Notes: generated by a model from the letters alone, not told the origin. A stretch of 5,884 nucleotides of DNA from Dehalococcoidia bacterium (GCA_004375725.1 SOKS01000055.1:1-5884); one strand, 5' to 3'. Numbered from the stretch's first letter, positions 1-5,866 are shown. Numbers and translations are program-made.

Positions 1-35
1 ACAATGACATCTCTATTCATTACATCATCAACCAA
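1..35 (-). CDS. 5' end of a gene downstream of nrdJ, possibly a CBS-domain protein (cut by window edge)
   Basis: The reading frame starts at TTG (bases 35-33) and gives (M)VDDVMNRDVI before the window ends. The start is chosen because a strong Shine-Dalgarno sequence, AGGAGGTG at 48-41, lies 5 nt upstream of the TTG. The in-frame ATG at 20-18 is too far from it (20 nt). The gene begins 18 bp after the nrdJ stop on the same strand and is probably co-transcribed with nrdR and nrdJ. The peptide resembles the opening of many CBS-domain proteins, where a pattern such as V-x-D-x-M-x-x-D-V-x-T-V begins the first CBS motif. Only 11 complete codons are visible, so the family call is a guess, while the existence of a gene start is well supported. 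Confidence 0.6.
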   Translation of the reverse strand, partial: MVDDVMNRDVI

Positions 36-40
36 GGTTG

Positions 41-48
41 CACCTCCT
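41..48 (-). promoter_or_regulatory. Strong ribosome binding site deciding a TTG start
   Basis: The minus strand reads AGGAGGTG, an almost full complement of the 16S rRNA 3' end. It sits in the 18-bp gap after the nrdJ stop and 5 nt before the TTG at 35. It is the best Shine-Dalgarno sequence in the window and is what supports a gene there. Confidence 0.75.
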
Positions 49-53
49 TTTAG

Positions 54-2624
54 CTAACACTTGGTATATCCGCAGGCCGGGCAGATAAAGCACCCTTCCT
101 GATATATGAGCATATTGCTGCACTCCGGGCACTGGCCGGCCAGATTCTTGGCCAGACCATAGTCTTCCGGTTTGGGCTTGCCATCGTAGCCGGTGGTGTG
201 CTTTTCCAGCACGCTGGCGATGGCATCAGCGCAGGAGAGGATTGATTTGCCCTCCTCCCAGGCAATCGACGGGCAGCGAATGCCCCGCAGCTGCCGTACA
301 ACAGAAGCAACGTCTACCCCGGACCTTAACGCCAGCGATATGAGGCGGCAGGTCGCTTCCAGCTGTGCTGAGGCACAACCACCCGTTTTCCCGAGGTGGG
401 AGAAAACCTCACAGATGCCGTTTTCATCAGAGTTTACCGTGACGTAGATATAGCCGCAGCCGGTGGTGACCCTTTCCGTAAAACCGCTGGTTACCTTGGC
501 CCGCTTTCGCGGCGTACGTCTTCCCTCCTCAGTTTTCTCCTCTGTTTTACCGGTGGTCAAAACCTGCGCATCTCGGCTGCCATCGCGGTAGATGGTGATT
601 CCCTTGAGTCCTTCCTCGTAGGCGAGCATATAAACCTCGGCAACATCTTCCCTGGTGGCCTCGTGGGGGAAATTGACCGTCTTGGAAACAGCGTTGTTTG
701 TGGATTTCTGAAAGGCGGCCTGCATCTTCACGTGCCATTCCGGGGTGATTTCATGAGCGGTAATTAATACCGACTTCACATCATCGGGCACGCCTTCAAT
801 ATCAGCGAGATGGACACCATCGGCGAGCTTCTGCATCAGTTCGTCGGAATAAAAGCCCTTTTCCCGGGCGATTTCCTCAAAATACGGGTTCACCTCGACC
901 AGTTTGGCCCCGTCCAGGATATTTTTGGTGTAGCTCAGGGCAAAGAGAGGCTCTATGCCGCTGGAGCAGCCGGCAATCATGCTCAGGGTGCCGGTGGGAG
1001 CAATGGTGGTGCGCGAGGCGTTTCTTACCCTGGGAGCATCAGGGACGTCATAGATACTGCCGGCAAAGGCGGGGAAGAGGCCGCGTTCCTTGCCCAGTTC
1101 AACTGAAGAGTTGGTCGCTTCGTGAGATATATGGGCCATCAATTCCTCCGCTATTGTCAGCGCTTTCTCGGAATTGTAGGGGATGCCAAGCTGTATTAAC
1201 ATATCGGCAAAGCCCATGACGCCGAAGCCGATTTTTCTGGTCTTCCTGGTCATCTCCTCTATCTGGGGCAGAGGGAACTTGTTCACGTCAATCACATTGT
1301 CCAGAAACCTGACGGCGGTCTTGATAGTCTTCGCCAGCCTGGGGTAATCAATCTCAACGGCACCATCTCCCTGTCTTAGCATAGTGGCCAGATTGACGGA
1401 GCCAAGGTTGCAGGATTCGTAGGGGAGCAGGGGCTGCTCGCCGCAGGGGTTGGTGCTCTCGATCTTGCCCAGGTGCGGGGTGGGGTTATCCTGGTTGATG
1501 CGGTCAATGAAGACAATACCGGGGTCGCCGGTCTTCCAGGCCATATCCACGATCTTGTCAAAGACCTCTTTGGCATTGAGCCTGCCATCAACCTCTCTGG
1601 TGTGGGGATTGATCAGATTATAATCACCGCCTGCCTTCACCGCCTTCATAAATTCCGAGGTTACCGCCACCGAGATGTTGAAATTGGTCAGGGCGGTCAT
1701 GTCCTCTTTGGAGGTAATGAACTTCATAATGTCCGGATGGTCAACGTTGAGAATGCCCATATTGGCCCCGCGGCGCATCCCCCCCTGCTTGATAACGTCA
1801 GTGGCAATATCGAACGCCCTGATGAATGACACCGGGCCGCTGGCCACCCCGCCTGTGGAACCGACCCGGTCTCGTTCCGGGCGCAGCCGGGAGAAGGAAA
1901 AGCCGGTGCCGCCGCCGCTCTTGTGGATGAGCGCCGTGTTCTTCACCGAGTCAAAGATAGACTCCATCGAGTCCTCGATGGGCAGGACAAAACAGGCGGA
2001 CAGCTGTCCCAGTTCCCGGCCCGCGTTCATCAGGGTGGGGGAGTTGGGCAGGAACTCAAGGCTGGTCATTATGCGGTAGAACTCGTTTTCTATTGCCTTT
2101 ACGTTCGCTCGAGGCTTATACAGGAGTTCCGCCTCGGCAATGGCTCTGGCAACGCGGCGGAACATCTCATCCGGTGTTTCAATAACATTGCCCTGTTTGT
2201 CCTTTTTCAGGTAACGCTTCTGCAGGACGTGCCGTGCATTTTCAGTTAATTTCGGGCCAGTATCGGGCTGGCTTTTGGTACTGGCCGTCTTGGTCGTTTT
2301 CATTTCAGCGGGTGCCTCCTCGGTGAATTTTTGTTCTTCCACAGCCAAGATTTCCTCTACCATCGTCAGAATATCGGTATCCGTAGGCAGGATGCTCGGT
2401 CGCCGTGGCGACCTGGCAACCAAATCTTCCATCCCGGGCAGGGTGGGTGGCTGCAAAAAGGAGCGGTTTTGCTCCAGTCGCTTGATGACCTGTGAGGTGA
2501 GCCTTTCCACCAGCCTCCGGTCGGCGATGCCCATGGACTCAGCCGCGGCAAAAACGATGCGCGCAATCTGGGTTCGATTTGGGGAGTTTGTCGGTCTGTG
2601 TGGTGACTTGTCCATTCTGTCCAT
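54..2624 (-). CDS. nrdJ: Adenosylcobalamin-dependent (class II) ribonucleoside reductase NrdJ
   Basis: This cytosolic enzyme reduces ribonucleotides to deoxyribonucleotides, using coenzyme B12 to make a thiyl radical. It has 856 residues. The catalytic block N392-P-C394-G-E396 is followed by C405, and an upstream S-A-C211-F-V supplies the partner. By family knowledge C394 carries the radical and C211/C405 are the redox pair. The segment 543-559 (PTGT, then G-C-S-S-G) is the conserved phosphate-binding region. Residues about 711-806 form a TSCPD-type domain. The tail is a zinc ribbon (C832-x2-C835, C848-x2-C851, plus C845 and the final C856) that probably re-reduces the active site. Residues 1 to about 100 look like a degraded ATP-cone. 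The ATG at 2624 is chosen because it lies 4 nt after the nrdR stop. The frame stays open to 2756, but that stretch only shadows nrdR. An ATG at 2615 is an alternative. No good Shine-Dalgarno sequence is present, so translation is probably coupled to nrdR. No intein interrupts the frame. Confidence 0.96.
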   Translation of the reverse strand: MDRMDKSPHRPTNSPNRTQIARIVFAAAESMGIADRRLVERLTSQVIKRLEQNRSFLQPPTLPGMEDLVARSPRRPSILPTDTDILTMVEEILAVEEQKFTEEAPAEMKTTKTASTKSQPDTGPKLTENARHVLQKRYLKKDKQGNVIETPDEMFRRVARAIAEAELLYKPRANVKAIENEFYRIMTSLEFLPNSPTLMNAGRELGQLSACFVLPIEDSMESIFDSVKNTALIHKSGGGTGFSFSRLRPERDRVGSTGGVASGPVSFIRAFDIATDVIKQGGMRRGANMGILNVDHPDIMKFITSKEDMTALTNFNISVAVTSEFMKAVKAGGDYNLINPHTREVDGRLNAKEVFDKIVDMAWKTGDPGIVFIDRINQDNPTPHLGKIESTNPCGEQPLLPYESCNLGSVNLATMLRQGDGAVEIDYPRLAKTIKTAVRFLDNVIDVNKFPLPQIEEMTRKTRKIGFGVMGFADMLIQLGIPYNSEKALTIAEELMAHISHEATNSSVELGKERGLFPAFAGSIYDVPDAPRVRNASRTTIAPTGTLSMIAGCSSGIEPLFALSYTKNILDGAKLVEVNPYFEEIAREKGFYSDELMQKLADGVHLADIEGVPDDVKSVLITAHEITPEWHVKMQAAFQKSTNNAVSKTVNFPHEATREDVAEVYMLAYEEGLKGITIYRDGSRDAQVLTTGKTEEKTEEGRRTPRKRAKVTSGFTERVTTGCGYIYVTVNSDENGICEVFSHLGKTGGCASAQLEATCRLISLALRSGVDVASVVRQLRGIRCPSIAWEEGKSILSCADAIASVLEKHTTGYDGKPKPEDYGLAKNLAGQCPECSNMLIYQEGCFICPACGYTKC

Positions 2625-2628
2625 CGGC

Positions 2629-3195
2629 TCATTTATTTCGAAGCGACAATGATTTTGCTTTATCTTCAGACTGCTTTCGTTTTGACAGTTCCTCCAACTC
2701 TTCCGAAGAGAGCAAGGAGAGCTGGTTCTCCGGCGTGGCGAGTGCCGGCTCGCCATCGACCAGTGAATCCACGACCTTTTTCAGCGTGGTGATATCGGTA
2801 AAGTCGCGGTAAACGCTGGCAAAGCGGATGTAGGCGATGTGGTCCAGCGCTTTCAACCTCTCCATGACCATATCGCCAATGATGGTGCTGGGCACTTCCA
2901 GCTTGCCCGAGCGGTACAGTTCAGCTTCAATATCATCGGCGGTTTTATCCACTGTGCCGCTGGGGAGCGGCCGCTTTTCGCAGGCTTTGCGGATACCGGT
3001 AAGAAGCTTATCCCGGTTGAACTCCTCGCGGCGTTCGTCCTTCTTGATCACAAACAGTCCACTGGGCTGAAGTCGTTCATAGGTGGTAAAACGAGAATCG
3101 CACTTCAGGCACTGGCGCCTTCGGCGTATGCCGTCATTGACCTCACGGGAGTCAATGACCTTTGAATCGTGATAACCGCAATAAGGACAGTTCAT
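2629..3195 (-). CDS. nrdR: Transcriptional repressor NrdR of ribonucleotide reductase genes
   Basis: NrdR represses ribonucleotide reductase genes by binding NrdR boxes in their promoters and senses ATP/dATP through an ATP-cone. The 188-residue product opens with a zinc ribbon (C3-x2-C6 and C29-x2-C32). This is followed by the basic R24-R27 run and F36-T-T-Y-E, the family's DNA-binding signature. An ATP-cone spans about 47-137 (V-I-K-K-D near 49-53, then K-L-L-x-G-I-R-K-A-C-E-K-R-P from 63). The protein is longer than the usual 150-160 residues because of a charged, Glu/Lys/Ser-rich tail from about 150 on. In the cone the usual Gly after K-K-D is Glu54. It is the first gene of an operon with nrdJ and carries two NrdR boxes in its own promoter, so autoregulation is likely. 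The ATG at 3195 gives the canonical M-N-C-P-Y-C start. Its Shine-Dalgarno sequence is weak. Confidence 0.96.
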   Translation of the reverse strand: MNCPYCGYHDSKVIDSREVNDGIRRRRQCLKCDSRFTTYERLQPSGLFVIKKDERREEFNRDKLLTGIRKACEKRPLPSGTVDKTADDIEAELYRSGKLEVPSTIIGDMVMERLKALDHIAYIRFASVYRDFTDITTLKKVVDSLVDGEPALATPENQLSLLSSEELEELSKRKQSEDKAKSLSLRNK

Positions 3196-3204
3196 AGCTC
3201 AAAT

Positions 3205-3220
3205 ACCCGCTATATAGTAG
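3205..3220 (-). promoter_or_regulatory. NrdR box 2 (weaker, downstream of predicted transcription start)
   Basis: The minus strand reads CTACTATATAGCGGGT, which matches 11 of 16 positions of the NrdR box consensus acaCwAtATaTwGtgt (known from comparative genomics of the NrdR regulon). Alone it would be unconvincing. It starts exactly 32 bp from the strong box, three helical turns, the spacing usual for tandem NrdR boxes. It would cover about +5 to +20 of the nrdR transcript. Confidence 0.65.
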
Positions 3221-3230
3221 GACAAAGCTT

Positions 3231-3259
3231 ATATTAATACAATATATAGTGTTTGTCAA
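3231..3259 (-). promoter_or_regulatory. Sigma70-type promoter of nrdR-nrdJ
   Basis: On the minus strand a perfect -35 TTGACA (3259-3254) is followed after 17 bp by TAATAT (3236-3231), four of six matches to TATAAT including the first two and last positions. The predicted transcription start is near 3224, giving a leader of about 29 nt before the nrdR ATG. An A/T-rich tract lies further upstream (about 3278-3299). NrdR box 1 fills the spacer, so bound NrdR would block RNA polymerase. Confidence 0.8.
3237..3252 (-). promoter_or_regulatory. NrdR box 1 (strong), filling the promoter spacer
   Basis: The minus strand reads ACACTATATATTGTAT, 15 of 16 positions of the NrdR box consensus acaCwAtATaTwGtgt. 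The single mismatch is an A at the second-last position. It occupies 16 of the 17 bp between the -35 and -10 hexamers of the nrdR promoter, an arrangement expected for direct repression. Confidence 0.88.
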
Positions 3260-3299
3260 GAGACTTTCCCCTTACGCTTTATTAAAATTTTCTAAAAAC

Positions 3300-3319
3300 T
3301 TTACCGGAAGTGTGGTAAA
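3300..3319. repeat. Short inverted repeat overlapping the folC -35 (possible operator)
   Basis: TTTACC (3300-3305) and GGTAAA (3314-3319) are exact inverted 6-bp arms with an 8-bp spacer. A further GGTAA follows directly at 3321. The repeat sits on the putative folC -35 and spacer. It could bind an unknown regulator, but arms this short can occur by chance. Confidence 0.35.
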
Positions 3320-3328
3320 AGGTAAGAT
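3300..3328 (+). promoter_or_regulatory. Putative folC promoter
   Basis: TTTACC (3300-3305) and TAAGAT (3323-3328) are separated by 17 bp, each matching four of six consensus positions. Transcription would begin near 3335, about 21 nt before the folC ATG. The -35 is also the left arm of an inverted repeat (3300-3319). It is separated from the minus-strand -35 of nrdR by 40 bp, so the two divergent promoters do not overlap. Confidence 0.45.
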
Positions 3329-3344
3329 TATGGTGAGTTATTTT

Positions 3345-3348
3345 GGAG
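3345..3348 (+). promoter_or_regulatory. Ribosome binding site of folC
   Basis: GGAG lies 7 nt before the ATG at 3356. It supports this start over the out-of-frame ATG at 3330. Confidence 0.7.
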
Positions 3349-3355
3349 TACAAGA

Positions 3356-4669
3356 ATGGACTTTCCGGCGGCGGTCAATTATATTTTAAGCTTTGCCGAC
3401 TACGAGCGGATGCCACGCTCGGCGATAGTTTTTGACCTGCGGCGTACCGAGCGTTTACTGGAAAGATTGGGCAGTCCTCAAAACGCGGCGAAGGCGATCC
3501 ATATCGCCGGCACGAAGGGAAAAGGCAGCACCGCCGCCATGATTGCCTCCATATTGGTACAGTCGGGTTACCGCACCGGTCTTTACACTTCTCCACACCT
3601 GCTCAACATACGGGAACGCATACAGGTCGACGGGCAGCTGATTTCCGAGGCTGAATTCGCGCGGCTCACTGAGATGATAAAACCCGAAGTTGCCACGGTG
3701 AATGCCGGCGGTGGCCTGGGGGAACTGACCACTTATGAAATCCTCACCGCGCTTGCCTTCGCCTATTTCCGTGATAAAAAGGTGGACTATCAGGTGCTGG
3801 AGGTAGGGCTAGGGGGGCGACTTGATGCCACCAATGTGGTGAAGCCGGAGGTCTGCGTCATTACCTCGATAAGTTATGACCACATGGAGGTGCTGGGTGA
3901 TACGCTCGCGGAGATAGCACGGGAAAAGGCGGGCATCATCAAGCCCGGGAGCATCACCGTTACCGCTCCTCAGTCTCCCGGGGCGATGAAGGTGCTGGAA
4001 AAGGTGTGCCAGCAGCAGGAAGTGAAACTGGTCAGGGTGGGCCGTGATGTTACCTGGCAGCGGGAATCATTCCGCCCTGAGGGACAGTCTTTTAAGGTTC
4101 GGGGAATGAAGGGTGAGTATCAGTTGAGGCTGCCGCTGATAGGCGAGCACCAGCTGGAAAATGCCGCCACCGCCGTCGCCGCGACCGAAGCACTGGCCGA
4201 ACGGGGCGCCAGAATTGCTGCCGAGATGATTAGCCGTGGCATAGCCAGTGTAAACTGGCCGGGCCGACTCCAAATCCTGCGGCAAAAGCCCTGGATTATC
4301 GTTGACGGAGCTCACAATGGCGATTCCATGCAGAGGCTGGTGGCAGCCATCAGACAATATTTTACGTTTGATAAGGCAACTGTTATTTTCGGTGCCTCAT
4401 CGGATAAAAACATCGCCGGTATGGTGAATGAATTATCGTCGTTTCCCGGCAAGGTGATCGTAACCCGTTCCCATCACCCACGCGCCGTAGCTGTGGAAAG
4501 GCTTACAGAGGAGTTCTCCAGACAGGATGTAATATTTGAGGTCGCGGCAGATGTTGAATCAGCTATGGAGCGGGCATTATCTCTTGCCGGGCCAGCCGAT
4601 CTGATATGTGCCACCGGCTCGCTGTTTCTGGTCGCCGAAGTGATGGAATATATGCGGAAGCAGGCCTAG
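3356..4669 (+). CDS. folC: Folylpolyglutamate synthase / dihydrofolate synthase FolC
   Basis: This Mur-ligase-family cytosolic enzyme uses ATP to add glutamate to folates, and in many bacteria also to dihydropteroate. The products are retained folate cofactors for one-carbon transfer to dTMP, purines and methionine. The 437 residues are normal length. The P-loop is G52-T-K-G-K-G-S58-T. Next come T-S-P-H-L at 78-82, E-V-G-L-G-G-R-L-D-A-T-N at 149-160 and D-H-M-E-V-L-G at 175-181. E190-K191-A-G contains the lysine that is carbamylated in relatives. H265-Q-L-E-N-A, W301-P-G-R and D317-G-A-H-N321 mark the central-to-C-terminal domain junction and glutamate-ligase core. The P-loop has Lys54 where many bacterial FolC proteins have Asn, a known variant. 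The gene diverges from nrdR and converges on ribD, its TAG overlapping the ribD stop. Whether it has dihydrofolate synthase activity as well cannot be told from sequence alone. Confidence 0.95.
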   Translation: MDFPAAVNYILSFADYERMPRSAIVFDLRRTERLLERLGSPQNAAKAIHIAGTKGKGSTAAMIASILVQSGYRTGLYTSPHLLNIRERIQVDGQLISEAEFARLTEMIKPEVATVNAGGGLGELTTYEILTALAFAYFRDKKVDYQVLEVGLGGRLDATNVVKPEVCVITSISYDHMEVLGDTLAEIAREKAGIIKPGSITVTAPQSPGAMKVLEKVCQQQEVKLVRVGRDVTWQRESFRPEGQSFKVRGMKGEYQLRLPLIGEHQLENAATAVAATEALAERGARIAAEMISRGIASVNWPGRLQILRQKPWIIVDGAHNGDSMQRLVAAIRQYFTFDKATVIFGASSDKNIAGMVNELSSFPGKVIVTRSHHPRAVAVERLTEEFSRQDVIFEVAADVESAMERALSLAGPADLICATGSLFLVAEVMEYMRKQA

Positions 4670-4674
4670 CCTGC
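4660..4674. repeat. Inverted repeat spanning the shared folC/ribD stop codons
   Basis: GCAGGC (4660-4665) and GCCTGC (4669-4674) are perfect inverted arms around a CTA loop. The stop codons of both converging genes fall in the loop and its edge. RNA from either strand could form a 6-bp G+C-rich hairpin. No run of T follows on either side, so it is not a standard intrinsic terminator, though it may aid termination or RNA stability. Confidence 0.55.
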
Positions 4675-5763
4675 GGAGCGGTCGACCCTGGCCTCAATGA
4701 CGATGTCCTCACCGGCTCTGGATACCTTCTGAAAATTCAGTTTCAAGGCCTGACTTATCTTGGCGATATTCAGTTCTCCCACGGCATCAATGCCTCTTCC
4801 CATAATTTTTGGAGCTATGGCAACGACTAACTTGTCGGCGAGCTTCTGGCGAAGGAAAGAGGTGATGACCTTGGCGCCTCCCTCCACCAGCAACGAAGCG
4901 ATATTACGCTCACCAAGCGCCCGGAGAAGGTGTTTCAAGTCTATTTCTCCGAACTCATCAGGTTGTATTACCAGAATCTCTATCCCCATCTCACGCAGTT
5001 GGGAAACTTTTTTACTATCCGCCTGAGCCGTGGTGGCAATCATTACCGGCACAATATCGCGCGTTCTAACGATTTCGGAGTCCGGCGGCATTCTCAATCT
5101 GGAGTCCAGGATAACACGGGTCGGGCTTCGGCCCCTGACCAGACGCACCGTGAGCTGCGGGTTATCTGCCAGGACCGTATCAATGCCAACCAGGACAGCA
5201 TCGCTGGTGGCCCGCAAACGGTGTACCCGTTTTCTAAATTCCTCCGAGCTTATCCACCGGGAGTCGCCGCTGGCCGTGGCAATCCGACCGTCCAGTGTCT
5301 GAGCGAACTTGAGGGTCACCAGCGGCAGTCCCGTGGTCATGTACTTGAAGTGGGCCTCGTTCAGCTTGCGGCACGCCTCTTCCAGCACGCCGACTCTGGT
5401 CTCAATGCCCTGCTGGTTCAGAATCTTAGCGCCTTTACCACTGACCTGCGGATTCGGGTCAAGTGTTCCGATGACGACCCTTATAATCTTGTTACTGATA
5501 ATGGCATCAACGCAGGGGGGCGTTTTCCCATAGTGGCAGCAGGGTTCCAGGGTTACATATAGCGTGGCGCCAGCCGGATCAGTGCTGGCGTTCTGCAGGG
5601 CATTGATTTCGGCGTGGTTACCACCAAAGCGGCGGTGGTAGCCGCGGCCAACAATCCGGCTATCCTTGACAAGCACAGCCCCCACCACAGGATTCGGGCT
5701 GGTCCATCCGAGCCCCCGTCGTGCCAGCCTTAAGGCCAGTTTCATGTATTCTTCTTCGGACAA
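4666..5763 (-). CDS. ribD: Bifunctional riboflavin biosynthesis deaminase/reductase RibD
   Basis: RibD carries out the second and third steps of riboflavin synthesis: deamination of the pyrimidine made from GTP, then NADPH-dependent reduction of its ribosyl side chain. The 365 residues are normal length. The N-terminal deaminase (about 1-145) shows T21-S-P-N-P-V-V-G, H50-A-E52 with the catalytic glutamate, and P74-C75-C76 with C84 in T-P-P-C; H50, C75 and C84 bind zinc. The reductase (about 147-360) shows K152-F-A-Q-T-L-D-G-R, a D188 to R207 block with V-G-I-D-T-V-L-A-D-N-P, and L292-V-E-G-G-A. Both halves look intact. The start is TTG at 5763, because an in-frame TGA lies 9 nt upstream and AAGGAG sits 10 nt away. 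The ATG at codon 7 is the only nearby alternative. No other rib gene is in view and the gene converges on folC, so it ends its own transcript. Confidence 0.95.
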   Translation of the reverse strand: MSEEEYMKLALRLARRGLGWTSPNPVVGAVLVKDSRIVGRGYHRRFGGNHAEINALQNASTDPAGATLYVTLEPCCHYGKTPPCVDAIISNKIIRVVIGTLDPNPQVSGKGAKILNQQGIETRVGVLEEACRKLNEAHFKYMTTGLPLVTLKFAQTLDGRIATASGDSRWISSEEFRKRVHRLRATSDAVLVGIDTVLADNPQLTVRLVRGRSPTRVILDSRLRMPPDSEIVRTRDIVPVMIATTAQADSKKVSQLREMGIEILVIQPDEFGEIDLKHLLRALGERNIASLLVEGGAKVITSFLRQKLADKLVVAIAPKIMGRGIDAVGELNIAKISQALKLNFQKVSRAGEDIVIEARVDRSAG

Positions 5764-5773
5764 CGGCTGTCAA

Positions 5774-5779
5774 CTCCTT
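5774..5779 (-). promoter_or_regulatory. Ribosome binding site of ribD
   Basis: The minus strand has AAGGAG (5779-5774), 10 nt before the TTG start at 5763. The spacing is slightly long. It favours the TTG over the ATG at 5745, which is preceded only by GAAGAAGAA. Confidence 0.65.
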
Positions 5780-5792
5780 GCTCTCTACTATC

Positions 5793-5820
5793 TTAAGAGT
5801 ATGGCGCTAATTAATATTAT
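5793..5820 (+). promoter_or_regulatory. Possible promoter for the rightward gene
   Basis: TTAAGA (5793-5798, four of six to the -35 consensus) is followed after 16 bp by TATTAT (5815-5820, five of six to the -10 consensus). Transcription would start near 5827, giving a leader of about 40 nt to the GTG at 5867. The -10 overlaps the minus-strand -10 proposed for ribD. Confidence 0.35.
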
Positions 5821-5842
5821 AAGAACGCGGGCTTCGTGTCTA
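5816..5842 (-). promoter_or_regulatory. Possible promoter of ribD
   Basis: On the minus strand TAGACA (5842-5837, five of six to TTGACA) precedes a perfect TATAAT (5821-5816), with a short 15-bp spacer. The predicted start is near 5809, giving a leader of about 46 nt to ribD. That is too short to hold an FMN riboswitch. Confidence 0.45.
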
Positions 5843-5853
5843 CTATAAGCACT

Positions 5854-5858
5854 GGAGG
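5854..5858 (+). promoter_or_regulatory. Ribosome binding site of the rightward partial gene
   Basis: GGAGG lies 8 nt before the GTG at 5867, at ideal spacing, and is the main evidence for a plus-strand gene at the window end. Confidence 0.6.
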
Positions 5859-5866
5859 TTTAGATA

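Noticed and set aside
396..2249. Several plus-strand open frames of about 100-134 codons opposite nrdJ
   Set aside because: They mirror the conserved NrdJ coding sequence, show no motifs, and are expected by chance opposite a long gene of this base composition.
54..2624. Intein in the ribonucleotide reductase
   Set aside because: Reductases often host inteins, but the conserved blocks here run continuously in an 856-residue protein with no extra domain at the active-site motifs.
2625..2756. N-terminal extension of the nrdJ frame by 44 codons
   Set aside because: The stretch lies wholly over the nrdR 3' end in another frame, is low-complexity Arg/Ser-rich as expected for a shadow, and a better-placed ATG follows the nrdR stop.
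3196..3260. Adenosylcobalamin riboswitch ahead of the B12-dependent reductase operon
   Set aside because: The predicted leader is only about 29 nt, far too short for a cobalamin aptamer, and the region is instead explained by NrdR boxes and a promoter.
4660..4674. Intrinsic bidirectional terminator at the folC/ribD junction
   Set aside because: The hairpin is short and no T-run follows on either strand, so it is listed only as an inverted repeat.
4930..5562. Plus-strand open frame of 210 codons opposite ribD
   Set aside because: It is antisense to a clearly conserved RibD protein, has no recognisable domain and no ribosome site that I can see, so it is a frame shadow.
5764..5866. FMN riboswitch ahead of ribD
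   Set aside because: The region is only 103 bp, the likely leader is about 46 nt, and I see none of the conserved paired segments of that aptamer.
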